A stretch of DNA of 64,000 nucleotides from JAKFYM01 sp964416595 (GTDB taxonomy: Bacteria; Bdellovibrionota; UBA1018; CAIPTA01): assembly GCA_964416595.1 (NCBI GenBank), contig CAYQES010000008.1, positions 1 through 64,000 of the forward strand. The letters run 5' to 3'. The notes under the pieces are model-generated. The model saw only the letters and a program-made list of their open reading frames with translations, was not told the origin of the DNA and ran no database searches. Shown in pieces: positions 27,531-35,823 of this stretch. The position numbers were made by a program, and so were the translations under genes. Within the stretch, counting starts at the first letter, position 1; each line of letters begins with the position of its first letter.

Positions 27531-27539
27531 TGCTAAGAT
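27531..27539 (+). promoter_or_regulatory. Extended -10 promoter before the GT2 gene
   Basis: TGCTAAGAT (27531-27539) is a TGn-extended -10 located 8 nt before the ATG at 27548. There is no Shine-Dalgarno between the two and no good -35. Confidence 0.45.
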
Positions 27540-27547
27540 CCCGGCAA

Positions 27548-28510
27548 ATGGAGAGCCTTACAACTTCTATTGCGCTTTGCACCTACAATGGCGGCCCTTT
27601 CTTACGAGCACAACTGGATTCATTTCTAGCGCAAACCACACCGGCTCAAGAGATTGTGGTGGTAGACGACCAATCTACGGATGATACGGAACAGATCCTT
27701 CTAGAATATAAAAATCGCTTACCGCTAAAAATTCATAAAAATCCCGTTCAATTGGGTTTCGTGAAAAATTTCGAAAGGGCCCTCTCCCTTTGCCAAAATG
27801 AAATCATTTTTCTTTCGGACCAAGACGACATCTGGCACGCCAATAAAATTGAAACCCTATTGCAAACCTTCCAGCAAAACCCAGATATCCAATTGGTATT
27901 TAGTAATTCCCGCCTTGTAGATGAAGCAGGTAAAGATCTAGGTAAATCTTCTTGGGAGGCCATTCATTTCACAGAAAAAGAGCGCGCGAGCTTTCGCCAA
28001 GGAGAGGGGCAAAAAGTTCTTCTCAAAAAAGCAGTGGTTGCTGGAAATACCATAGCTTTAAAAAGAAATTTTTTACAAAAAGCCTTACCCATTCCTAATT
28101 TTTGGATCCACGATGAGTGGCTCATGGCCCTCGCTGTGTGCAATGGATCCGTAAGTATGATGGAAGAAGAACTCATTTCTTACCGGCAACACCACAAACA
28201 ATCGATTGGTGCAGTGGGAACCGGCCTACAACAACGACTAAAAAAACGCATCCAAAGAGCCAATCGCTTCCGATGGGAAAGTTTCTCTCAAGAACACCAA
28301 AAGTGGCAATCTTTGCAACTTAGGGTAGAAAACTCTTCGGCTTTACTTGCAGAAAAAATCTCTTTTCAAAGAGAAAAAGCAGGCTATGCACAGCTGCGCT
28401 TGCTACGCACCTGGCCCATCCTTAAAAATTTAGCTCTGGGAAAATACCATCGATTTAGCGCCGGTTTTAGTACCGCCCTGAGAGATTGGTTGGCAAGCGG
28501 GGACCAATGA
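27548..28510 (+). CDS. Family 2 glycosyltransferase
   Basis: The 320-residue protein has a GT-A fold N-terminus: SIALCTYNGG (7-16), VVVDDQSTDDT, and the metal-binding LSDQDDIW near residue 90. It should transfer a sugar during surface glycan assembly at the cytoplasmic face of the membrane. I use the start at 27548 because the family sequence begins there; the frame is open 38 codons further but overlaps the divergent gene. It is coupled to the next gene by ATGA. Confidence 0.9.
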   Translation: MESLTTSIALCTYNGGPFLRAQLDSFLAQTTPAQEIVVVDDQSTDDTEQILLEYKNRLPLKIHKNPVQLGFVKNFERALSLCQNEIIFLSDQDDIWHANKIETLLQTFQQNPDIQLVFSNSRLVDEAGKDLGKSSWEAIHFTEKERASFRQGEGQKVLLKKAVVAGNTIALKRNFLQKALPIPNFWIHDEWLMALAVCNGSVSMMEEELISYRQHHKQSIGAVGTGLQQRLKKRIQRANRFRWESFSQEHQKWQSLQLRVENSSALLAEKISFQREKAGYAQLRLLRTWPILKNLALGKYHRFSAGFSTALRDWLASGDQ

Positions 28511-29877
28511 TTCATACCCGTTATTTCCGCTTGGCCTGCCTGGGTGTAGTATTTTTTGTTTTAACGGCCATTGCCTATTTCCAACCCTATTGGGGCCTGA
28601 TGGACGACGCATCCGCTGTCCTCAACATCCTTCCTATTTTACAAAGCCAAGATTTGTGGTCCGTTACCATGGAATACGGGCGTAACGATTTAATATGGGG
28701 AATGTTTCGTCCATTTTATCCAGCCATGGTGAGCCTATTATACGGACCGGGGGTGAGCTGGCAGCCCTGGATTAGTTTCTTACTAAATGCCTTAGTGGTA
28801 TTTTCCATATTGCTCCTATTGGCTTTTGCCCTAGGAAAAATTCTGGCCGTGGAATGGTCGAAAATTTTTCTCGGCTCGTTAATCATTCCCTTCACCTATG
28901 ATTTATTCCAGCATCCAAGCTTACAAGAAAAACTGGTTTTATTGTTTGGCGGCCTGGCTTTGCTTTGCACTGCTTTCCGTTCCAGATTTTCCACCTACTT
29001 ATTTTGGCCGCTCTTAGCACTGCTGCTAGTTTTTGGTCACCTCAGTAAAGCGTCGTTTGTGATCTACCACGCCATGGTGATCGCGACCCTAGGAGTACAA
29101 AACTTTCAGCAAGGAAAATGGCAGAAAAATTGGCAAGGCATTTTATTCATCATCGCCCTAGGCTGTTTGGCTTTACAAGCCCATGCGCTGGTAGCCAGCC
29201 ATGGCACCTATACCTCGACTGCCTATAAATTAGAGGCCGTGCTTTTAAATATAAGATCTTCCAAAACCATACTATTATTCCTACCTATTGGTGTGATTGG
29301 TTTCCTCACACTCTTCTCTTTGAATGTTCGAAAAAATTTGCCCACAATCCTTCCTTCACTTATAGGTTTAATGGGGTTCATTGGATTATTTTTGTCTTGG
29401 GGATTTGCAGGTTATTTAATTTCAGTGATTGCCACAGTGTATGCTTCATGCTGGATTTTTCTTGCGGAAAAAACTCTTACTCACAAAATTTCACATATTA
29501 TTTTGAGCGCGCTATTGATCGTGTTGCCATTCACTACTGCCCTCTATCGCACAAATAATATGTTCTCAAAATTGCAGGATATCGGCTTAGCCCGCTTGGC
29601 AGCTGCGGACTGGGAAAAACAAGGCATCGATCGGATCGAACTGCCCTGTGAAGAGGGGGCGGAGTCTTTTGCCATGTATGTAAAAAGCTCTGGTCAAACT
29701 TCTTTAGAAGTAAAACCGTTTCGCGGCCTCCAACAAAAAGCGGGCTATTTATTCCACGATAGCTCCATGTGCGCGATCCCACGCTCTCACCCTGTGTACC
29801 AAAATTGCCAAACGGAAATCCTGTGGCGGGGTAAGCAAGATCATAGCTACCGCTTAGTGCGCTACACTTGCCCTTAA
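28507..29877 (+). CDS. Polytopic membrane protein, possible GT-C-type glycosyltransferase
   Basis: The 456-residue protein has roughly 10-12 hydrophobic segments. An acidic pair in the first periplasmic loop (GLMDDAS near 31-37) is the position where GT-C enzymes carry a catalytic acid, and a soluble C-terminal tail has two Cys in PCEEG and SMCAIP. No named family is certain. The coupling to a GT2 gene by ATGA fits a role in glycan transfer or lipid-linked sugar use. Confidence 0.7.
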   Translation: MIHTRYFRLACLGVVFFVLTAIAYFQPYWGLMDDASAVLNILPILQSQDLWSVTMEYGRNDLIWGMFRPFYPAMVSLLYGPGVSWQPWISFLLNALVVFSILLLLAFALGKILAVEWSKIFLGSLIIPFTYDLFQHPSLQEKLVLLFGGLALLCTAFRSRFSTYLFWPLLALLLVFGHLSKASFVIYHAMVIATLGVQNFQQGKWQKNWQGILFIIALGCLALQAHALVASHGTYTSTAYKLEAVLLNIRSSKTILLFLPIGVIGFLTLFSLNVRKNLPTILPSLIGLMGFIGLFLSWGFAGYLISVIATVYASCWIFLAEKTLTHKISHIILSALLIVLPFTTALYRTNNMFSKLQDIGLARLAAADWEKQGIDRIELPCEEGAESFAMYVKSSGQTSLEVKPFRGLQQKAGYLFHDSSMCAIPRSHPVYQNCQTEILWRGKQDHSYRLVRYTCP

Positions 29878-30944
29878 GCTTCCATTTTTTTCTGGAATGA
29901 TTGAATCTGGGAAACCGTAAGATCCGCGATCTTAGAATCGCCCTGGGCTCGGCGGAAATACCACTCTGCTGTCCAAGCAATCGTTTCCTGGAAATTAAGC
30001 TCCGGGCGCCAACCCAAGCGAGCTGCGGCTTTGTGGCAGGTTAAACGTAAAGAGCTCGCTTCTTTTTTCTTAAGTTCTTTTTCTCGGGCGAGTTCATATT
30101 TAGATCCCGGCCAGTGTTTTTGCATTTCTTCCACCAGGGCCAAGGTGGTGTGCTCCACTTCGTCGGATGGTCCGAAATTAAAGGCTTCCCCGTGCACGCC
30201 CTCTGGATTCTGCAACAAACGGGAGCCCAGCAAAAGATATCCGCCCAAGGGCTCCAGCACATGTTCCCAGGGTCGGGTGTATGAAGGATTTCGCAGCAGC
30301 ATGGCCTGCTTTTTCTCCCAGGCCCGCACGCAATCGGGCACCAAGCGATCTAAAGCCCAATCCCCTCCGCCGATCACATTGCCCGCCCGGGCGCTGCACA
30401 TGCGGGTGCCTTCGGAAAAAAAGGAGCGGCAGTAAGAGGAAAAAATAATTTCGGCGGCGGCTTTGGAGGCCGAATAGGGATCGTGGCCACCCAAGGGATC
30501 ATTTTCCCGATAGCCAAATTCCCAGCCGTGGTTTTCGTAAACTTTATCCGTGGTAATCACCACGAGGGCGGGAACGCTTCCCACCCGGCGAACAGCTTCC
30601 AACACATGGGCCGTGCCCATGGAATTTTCTGAAAAAGTTCCAAGAGGATCTTCGTAAGACGCGCGCACCAAAGGCTGGGCGGCCAAATGAAAAATAATAT
30701 CGGGCTTTGTTTCCCGGATCGCTTTTTCCAAAGCCGCTTGTTCCCGAATATCGTTCCGTACGTCCTTCAAAGATTTGTCGAGATGTAAGGCCTCAAACAA
30801 AGAGGGTTGCGTGGGGATATCCTTCGAGTAGCCCGTAACCTCAGCGCCCAAGGATAAAAGCCATTGGGAGAGCCAGGAGCCTTTAAAGCCTGTATGACCC
30901 GTGACAAAAACTTTTTTTCCTTTGTATACGCTGAGCGCGCTCAT
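29874..30944 (-). CDS. rfbG: CDP-glucose 4,6-dehydratase
   Basis: The 356-residue SDR enzyme has an NAD motif VTGHTGFKGSWLS (near 14-26), the CDP-glucose dehydratase-type HLAAQPLVRASY, an ITTDKVYEN segment, and the YSASK catalytic tetrad. It converts CDP-glucose to CDP-4-keto-6-deoxyglucose, the second step towards 3,6-dideoxyhexoses. I start at 30944, where TGATG joins it to the rfbF stop; the longer frame overlaps rfbF heavily. Confidence 0.93.
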   Translation of the reverse strand: MSALSVYKGKKVFVTGHTGFKGSWLSQWLLSLGAEVTGYSKDIPTQPSLFEALHLDKSLKDVRNDIREQAALEKAIRETKPDIIFHLAAQPLVRASYEDPLGTFSENSMGTAHVLEAVRRVGSVPALVVITTDKVYENHGWEFGYRENDPLGGHDPYSASKAAAEIIFSSYCRSFFSEGTRMCSARAGNVIGGGDWALDRLVPDCVRAWEKKQAMLLRNPSYTRPWEHVLEPLGGYLLLGSRLLQNPEGVHGEAFNFGPSDEVEHTTLALVEEMQKHWPGSKYELAREKELKKKEASSLRLTCHKAAARLGWRPELNFQETIAWTAEWYFRRAQGDSKIADLTVSQIQSFQKKMEA

Positions 30945-31720
30945 CAATCCCGCCAGTTTTTCCAGGGCGCCTTGCCCGAGGCCCAAAGGGATTCCAAAAG
31001 ATCCCGATCCCGGATCGTATCCATGCACTGCCAGAAACCTTCGTGCTGATAGGCCATGAGCTGACCATCCTTCACGAGCTGCTCCATGGGTTTACGCTCG
31101 AGGATCGTTTCGTCGTTTTCTAAATAATCGAAAATGCCGGGCTCCATCACCATGAATCCGCCATTGATCCAGCCTTCGTCCGTGGGGAGCTTTTCCCGGA
31201 AGGCGGTGATCTTGCCGTTGTCTTGGATCTCGAGGCCACCGAAGCGGGCCGTTGGTCGTACGGCTGTCATAGTCGCAAGCTTCCCGTGCTCTTTATGGAA
31301 TTTCACGAGGCGTTGGATGTCCAGATCGCATACGCCGTCTCCATAAGTGAGCATGAAAGTGGAATCGATGTGTTTTTTCAAACGTAGAAGCCGGCCGCCC
31401 GTAAGAGTTTCAGCGCCCGTGTCGATCAAGCGCACTTTCCAGTTTTCCCTTTTTTCCCGCCCTAGGGTGGTGGTGGCACCGGTGGCAAGGTCCACTTCGA
31501 AATCGCTGTTCAAAGCGGCCCAGTGGAGGAAAAAGTTTTTGATATAATCCCCCAGATAACCCGTGGCCAGGGTGAACTGATCGAAGCCATGTTGGCCATA
31601 CAGCTTCATGATGTGCCAAAGGATGGGATGGCCCCCCACCGTAACCATAGGTTTCGGGCGCACACTGGTTTCTTCCGCCAGGCGCGTGCCCTTACCCCCA
31701 CAAAGAATGACTACTTGCAT
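30944..31720 (-). CDS. rfbF: Glucose-1-phosphate cytidylyltransferase
   Basis: The 258-residue enzyme has the nucleotidyltransferase signature LCGGKGTRLAEET followed by RPKPMV, the TYGDGVCDLD metal-binding Asp, and FGGLEI and EGWINGGF segments specific to RfbF. It makes CDP-glucose from CTP and glucose-1-phosphate, the first step of the pathway. I start at 31720, where AAGGTGG lies at good spacing; a GTG three codons earlier is the alternative. It forms an rfbF-rfbG unit, while the matching rfbH lies 8 kb away. Confidence 0.94.
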   Translation of the reverse strand: MQVVILCGGKGTRLAEETSVRPKPMVTVGGHPILWHIMKLYGQHGFDQFTLATGYLGDYIKNFFLHWAALNSDFEVDLATGATTTLGREKRENWKVRLIDTGAETLTGGRLLRLKKHIDSTFMLTYGDGVCDLDIQRLVKFHKEHGKLATMTAVRPTARFGGLEIQDNGKITAFREKLPTDEGWINGGFMVMEPGIFDYLENDETILERKPMEQLVKDGQLMAYQHEGFWQCMDTIRDRDLLESLWASGKAPWKNWRD

Positions 31721-31762
31721 AGTTCCCACCTTAAATCAGAGACGTGCAGCCCACAATAGGCG

Positions 31763-31771
31763 TGATATAAG
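31763..31771 (+). promoter_or_regulatory. Extended -10 promoter before the RmlC-like epimerase gene
   Basis: TGATATAAG (31763-31771) is a TGn-extended -10 with a five-of-six hexamer, 6 nt before the ATG at 31778. The AAGGAA overlapping its end could alternatively serve as a short ribosome site. Confidence 0.4.
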
Positions 31772-31777
31772 GAATGC

Positions 31778-32239
31778 ATGGAAAAGAACACTATCAATGG
31801 CGTAAAAATCATCCCTAAGCGAAAAATCACCGATGACCGGGGCGCAATCTTTCATATGCTCCGCTCAAATGACCCAGAGTTCCAAAAATTCGGGGAAATC
31901 TACTTCAGCAAGATCCACCCGGGTGTGGTGAAGGCCTGGCACCACCATAGCCGGATGACATTGAACTATCTGGTAGTAACGGGTTCCATTCAATTGGGGC
32001 TCTGGGACGGACGAAAAGATTCCTCCACCTATGGCGTGACCCAAACCATTTATATGGACGAACAAAACAGCCAGCTCGTGATCGTGCCTCCCGGCGTTTG
32101 GAACGGATTTAAGGGATTAGGACCCACGAGCTCCATCGTTGCCAATTGCGCCACGGAATTTCACGACCCCGAAGAAATCACCCGCCGGCCCTTTGATGAT
32201 AAAGAGATCGGGTACAGCTGGGAGACGAAGAACGGTTAA
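31778..32239 (+). CDS. RmlC-like (cupin) deoxysugar epimerase
   Basis: The 153-residue protein is related to dTDP-4-keto-6-deoxyhexose 3,5-epimerases: ITDDRGAIFHML near 18-29, GEIYFSKIHPGVVKAWHHH with the catalytic His region near 50-57, and VPPGVWNGFKGLG. Being divergent from rfbF and rfbG, it may act on the CDP-4-keto-6-deoxyglucose branch or another keto-sugar; the substrate is not fixed. Somewhat shorter than RmlC (about 180). Confidence 0.82.
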   Translation: MEKNTINGVKIIPKRKITDDRGAIFHMLRSNDPEFQKFGEIYFSKIHPGVVKAWHHHSRMTLNYLVVTGSIQLGLWDGRKDSSTYGVTQTIYMDEQNSQLVIVPPGVWNGFKGLGPTSSIVANCATEFHDPEEITRRPFDDKEIGYSWETKNG

Positions 32240-32248
32240 CACCACTTA

Positions 32249-32653
32249 ATGGCATACCAAGATTTGTATAGATTGAGTGTTCACGCTGTTTTCATCGATA
32301 CGGAAAGTCGTGCCTTGTTCGTACGCACCACTTACGGCGCAAAAGCGTGGACACTCCCCGGTGGTGCAGTTGATCCTGGCGAAACGATTCACGAAACCCT
32401 ATTAAGAGAATGCAGAGAGGAACTTGGGCGCGATATTAAGATCCTTTATCTTTCCGGAGTATACTTCCACGCCAACCACAACTCACACGCCTTTGTATTT
32501 CGATGTGATTTTCAAGACAATAAAGAAATCCGCTTATCCGAAGAGCACTCAGAGTTCACGTATCTAAAGGCAAGCGAGCTAAAGGATTCACACAGAATCA
32601 AGATAGAGGATTGTTTGAGTTATAGTGGAAATACGAAAAGCGCGAAATTCTAG
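32249..32653 (+). CDS. Nudix hydrolase
   Basis: The 134-residue protein contains a complete Nudix box: GGAVDPGE, then seven residues, then RECREELG (about 44-66). It hydrolyses a nucleoside diphosphate linked to another moiety; the substrate is unknown, with nucleotide sugars plausible from context. The gene starts 9 nt after the epimerase stop without a clear ribosome site, so translation is probably coupled. Confidence 0.88.
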   Translation: MAYQDLYRLSVHAVFIDTESRALFVRTTYGAKAWTLPGGAVDPGETIHETLLRECREELGRDIKILYLSGVYFHANHNSHAFVFRCDFQDNKEIRLSEEHSEFTYLKASELKDSHRIKIEDCLSYSGNTKSAKF

Positions 32654-32755
32654 TTTCGCAATCAAAGCATACATTGAGACCAGCAAAGAAACTTCATTTC
32701 TATTTGATAAAATCCCATTCCTGCTTAAAATTTATTTATGCAGAAATCAAAAAAC

Positions 32756-33916
32756 TCAACTCACTAAAAAATTTGCCTTCGTCCAAACTTTTTTATTCAC
32801 CATAGGTAGTTGTAGGTAGGCTTTAGATAAATTCGTCGCAGCTTCAGCCCATTTCACCTCCACGGCCCATTCCCCCGGAAGAAGAAAGTCCACCTCTCCA
32901 TTTTTATTGCTGAAATACCCAAAACGGTGGTGCCGGCGATTCAATTCTTCATGCGCTACCATTTCTGCGATCTTTTCTTCTACGTTTGCTGGGGGCTTCT
33001 TCCCAGCTAAGTCGAGAGCGATCCAATAAAGCAGTGGATCGGTGAAATAGAATTTTCTATCCTTCTTAAAACGATAAGAGCCAGTATCTATATCAATCGC
33101 ATGGAGCTGTTTTAGTGCGAAACATGATTCCAAAACGGAAACGTATTCTTGCACAGTATTATGGGAACCGATGGTTGTCTTTTTTGCAAGAGTTTGAAAG
33201 CTCAGTGGGCTTTGCAAACACAAAGCGAATTGAATCATCAATTCCTCAAGATACTCTTTATTTTTCCCAAGCTTAGTCACATCTCCCATCAGCCATTGCC
33301 AATAGGTTTTCATGGCCTGTTTTGGCTTATGACCCTTGGCCCCCGCTTCCGCCACAGCGGAGGGAAAGCCACCTACATGAAAATAATCCACAAGAGACTG
33401 AACTCGATCGCGCACCGGCCAATCCGCTTGCTGGCGGGCCTTAAGATATTCTTCAAATCCCATGGGTAGGAGAAAGTATTCACCGCCGCCGCCGAATCGG
33501 CCGGGCATTTGATCTGCGCCTTTTTTTAAATCGTGGGCGTGGGAGCCGGTAATCATCAAAATAGGGAAGCTACCAGCATCGACTTCGTGCTTAATCGCCC
33601 GATCCCAATCTTTTACAAAACTAATTTCGTCGAGCAGCACCACATGCCGGCCCCGCACAGATAACAAAATCTCTGCCAGCTCTTTATGGTCCACCACATT
33701 TTCGCAACTATGGTAGAAACACTTTTCTTTTTTTGCGTAATGACTAAGCACTGTCTTTAGCCAAGAACTTTTGCCGATTTGTCGCGGCCCCCGCACCACA
33801 TAGAATCCGTCAGCCTTAGGAATAAAGGGAAATTCCCGTTGAAAAGGCATGGCGCGAAGCTTTTTTAGCTGGGGATCTTCCTCCTCCCAACCTCGTTTTT
33901 CCCAGAAAAATTGCAT
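32756..33916 (-). CDS. AAA_14 / DUF4143-type ATP-binding protein
   Basis: The 386-residue protein has a P-loop VRGPRQIGKSS (about 42-52), a Walker B-like VVLLDEISF (near 95), an ITGSHAHDL sensor segment, and a C-terminal DUF4143-like domain with a DFLLPGEWAVEVKWAE nuclease-like motif (about 345-358) resembling D-ExK. Such genes are scattered accessory ATPases of unknown role, often mobile. The promoter carries 22-bp direct repeats. The start lacks a Shine-Dalgarno. Confidence 0.87.
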   Translation of the reverse strand: MQFFWEKRGWEEEDPQLKKLRAMPFQREFPFIPKADGFYVVRGPRQIGKSSWLKTVLSHYAKKEKCFYHSCENVVDHKELAEILLSVRGRHVVLLDEISFVKDWDRAIKHEVDAGSFPILMITGSHAHDLKKGADQMPGRFGGGGEYFLLPMGFEEYLKARQQADWPVRDRVQSLVDYFHVGGFPSAVAEAGAKGHKPKQAMKTYWQWLMGDVTKLGKNKEYLEELMIQFALCLQSPLSFQTLAKKTTIGSHNTVQEYVSVLESCFALKQLHAIDIDTGSYRFKKDRKFYFTDPLLYWIALDLAGKKPPANVEEKIAEMVAHEELNRRHHRFGYFSNKNGEVDFLLPGEWAVEVKWAEAATNLSKAYLQLPMVNKKVWTKANFLVS

Positions 33917-33923
33917 AGTTAGA

Positions 33924-33952
33924 ATAATACATCATTTTTGGTCAGTGGTAAA
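33924..33952 (-). promoter_or_regulatory. Promoter of the AAA_14 gene overlapping direct repeats
   Basis: On the minus strand TTTACC (33952-33947) and TATTAT (33929-33924) are spaced by 17 nt. The ATG follows 7 nt after the -10, so the mRNA would be leaderless. The -35 lies inside the first 22-bp repeat. Confidence 0.5.
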
Positions 33953-33988
33953 TATATTTTTGGTCAGTGGTAAATATATTTTTGGTCA
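33935..33988. repeat. 22-bp direct repeats (2.45 copies) upstream of the AAA_14 gene
   Basis: The unit TTTTTGGTCAGTGGTAAATATA occurs at 33935-33956 and 33957-33978 without any mismatch, followed by a partial copy TTTTTGGTCA at 33979-33988. The copies are head-to-tail without spacers and overlap the promoter, which suggests an operator array for a repressor, perhaps the encoded protein itself. Confidence 0.9.
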
Positions 33989-34035
33989 TAATAATGCAAC
34001 TATCTAGTTTTGTTTTCCAGAGCCCCAAGGGGGCT

Positions 34036-34974
34036 TCAATAACTAAACGTATACGACAACGAATAGTTGTGTACTTCTACTGTCTCAAGATCCTCGTTCT
34101 CCTGCACCTTCGAATACGCGCCGAAGGCAAGGCCGAAGATCGATACGTTGAGGCCGTAGGAATAAAATGATCCCTCCATGCGGATTTCCCGGTTCTCCTT
34201 CGAGCAACCCGCAGCTGAAGCTGTATCCACAGTCTCGCCAACCACCGTGGTGCTGTATGTTTGGCAAGGATCCGAAAGATCCCAGTATTGTAGAAAAAAA
34301 GGATTAAACTCTAACCTCTTGATCCGCAATAATGCTTGCAGGCCAAGCATTGGACCATAAATAAATGATGTGGATCTATAAGAAGCATTTGTTCCATTAT
34401 CGAGATTAAACTTACTGTCGAAGCGGGAGATGAAGGGCCCGCCAAGCACACCCAACACAATCGGGAATGTTTTCTCTGACCACAACCTACAACTTAAACC
34501 AACTGAGAGATTATAGCCGGAGTTCTTCATATCCTTTAAACCGAGGGGATAGGAAACGTCCGTTCGTTTTATCTCACCCTCAACCCGGCTCATATTGCCA
34601 AAGGCGTAAACGCTCCAGTTTTGTTTTGAACTCTGAGTAAGGCCGGCTCCCGCTGTCCACCCCTGCAACCTACCGGAATAAGTAGGAATGCCTACGAGCT
34701 GTGAATTAGGATCGCTCGGATCCGAGGGCGCAAAAGTAGAGGTTGGATTATCAACGTTCACTTCCACGTAGGAAACCATGGGCGTGAAATGGGAGCGCTG
34801 CTTTTCTTCAAGGCGCGGCAGAGGCGGATTACCCAAAATATTCTGGCCAATCGCTTGCGAGATCCGAATCCCTAAAATTTGGTCGAATTTAGTGATGGCT
34901 TCCGCCCGATCGGAGCGGACGAATAAAACTAGACCCAAAACTAGCGCGAGAAAAAAGGACTTCAGAAAAGGCAC
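34036..34974 (-). CDS. Predicted outer-membrane beta-barrel protein
   Basis: Starting at GTG 34974 (AAGGGGGGA just upstream) the product is 312 residues with a signal peptide (core FFLALVLGLVLFV, AEA cleavage). The remainder has alternating amphipathic strands with many aromatic residues and ends LSYTFSY, an aromatic C-terminal strand as in barrels inserted by BamA. Two Cys lie in one loop (near 255 and 270). The start used by the longest frame (TTG, 15 codons earlier) would spoil the signal peptide. The function is unknown. Confidence 0.75.
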   Translation of the reverse strand: MPFLKSFFLALVLGLVLFVRSDRAEAITKFDQILGIRISQAIGQNILGNPPLPRLEEKQRSHFTPMVSYVEVNVDNPTSTFAPSDPSDPNSQLVGIPTYSGRLQGWTAGAGLTQSSKQNWSVYAFGNMSRVEGEIKRTDVSYPLGLKDMKNSGYNLSVGLSCRLWSEKTFPIVLGVLGGPFISRFDSKFNLDNGTNASYRSTSFIYGPMLGLQALLRIKRLEFNPFFLQYWDLSDPCQTYSTTVVGETVDTASAAGCSKENREIRMEGSFYSYGLNVSIFGLAFGAYSKVQENEDLETVEVHNYSLSYTFSY

Positions 34975-35106
34975 TCCCCCCTTTTTATTGTAAGATCTTT
35001 TCCGTGGGGGCACTAGCAAGGATTGCTTGATGAAATTAAATGCTGCTAAACCGGCGTCATTACTCCGTTTATTGCGCCGGCTAGTTACCTATTAAGACGA
35101 ATCCAA

Positions 35107-35709
35107 CTATAGAACAATTTGGCAGCCCGTTCCCCAGCCTGGATTAAAATACACAGCACAGGAAAGGGAGCCGTCGGAGTATTGTGGTACTTCATTGCCG
35201 TTTTTGTCGATTGTCCAGCCACTGGGAGCAATGCCTGAGGCCTTCATCCCGCGATAAAGAGTTTCCGCGGTAATACCGTGAAAGAAAATATGGCTAGTGC
35301 CATTTCCTGAGGATACTTCTCGAAGCTGCGCGAAAGGCAGAACCATATTCATCTGCAAAATGATTTTCTGAGAGCTGGCAGATATATCAGCTCCAGGTGC
35401 ACCTCCGCCAAAACCATCATCTTCTTTATATTCTAGGATGGCACTAGGATCGTTAGGCAATGAGTAAGAAAAGGAACCATCAGTATTTGTATGCTTCCGA
35501 GCTCCGCCAAGCATGTAGTATTTGAGCACATAAGAAAGGGCACCGGTTTTAGGAGAGAAGATAGAAATATCAAGCGCTCCCTCATGATAGCCTGTAGCGA
35601 TTTGTAAATTACCACCGCCGCCACCACCAGTGCTGCTATCGCCACCTGCCGCATACGCATTAGCAAAACCGGTTAGTAGCATTAGGGACAGTAAAAATGT
35701 CTTTTTCAT
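35107..35709 (-). CDS. Secreted protein of unknown function
   Basis: The 200-residue protein has a signal peptide (MKKTFLLSLMLLTGFANAYA), a Gly/Ser-rich linker (24-33) and a soluble domain with two Cys near the C-terminus (SLSCAVYF and GTGCQIVL), probably a disulfide. AAAGGAG precedes the ATG at good spacing. It is divergent from a TIGR02147 regulator, a frequent arrangement in which that regulator controls the exported protein gene; the link here is inference. Confidence 0.75.
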   Translation of the reverse strand: MKKTFLLSLMLLTGFANAYAAGGDSSTGGGGGGNLQIATGYHEGALDISIFSPKTGALSYVLKYYMLGGARKHTNTDGSFSYSLPNDPSAILEYKEDDGFGGGAPGADISASSQKIILQMNMVLPFAQLREVSSGNGTSHIFFHGITAETLYRGMKASGIAPSGWTIDKNGNEVPQYSDGSLSCAVYFNPGWGTGCQIVL

Positions 35710-35736
35710 AAAAACTCCTTTGTTTCAATGAAGGCA

Positions 35737-35742
35737 TTTATA
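35737..35742 (-). promoter_or_regulatory. Candidate -10 element of the secreted-protein gene
   Basis: TATAAA on the minus strand (35742-35737) lies about 28 nt upstream of the ATG at 35709 and would give a leader of about 20 nt that contains the AAAGGAG ribosome site. No clear -35 is visible. Confidence 0.4.
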
Positions 35743-35823
35743 ATCCAATTTCTCTGCCGCACCACATAAAATTAGTTAAAATAATCACTTTTCATTAAGT
35801 TTTACTTAAGATAAAACCCGCCC

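Noticed and set aside
33935..33988. Direct repeats as a CRISPR array
   Set aside because: The copies are contiguous without spacers, are shorter than usual CRISPR repeats, and no cas genes are nearby.
35048..35080. CCGGCG...CGCCGG inverted repeat as terminator of the secreted-protein gene or an attC-like site
   Set aside because: The loop is 18 nt, the T run on the minus strand is only three bases, and there is no integron context.
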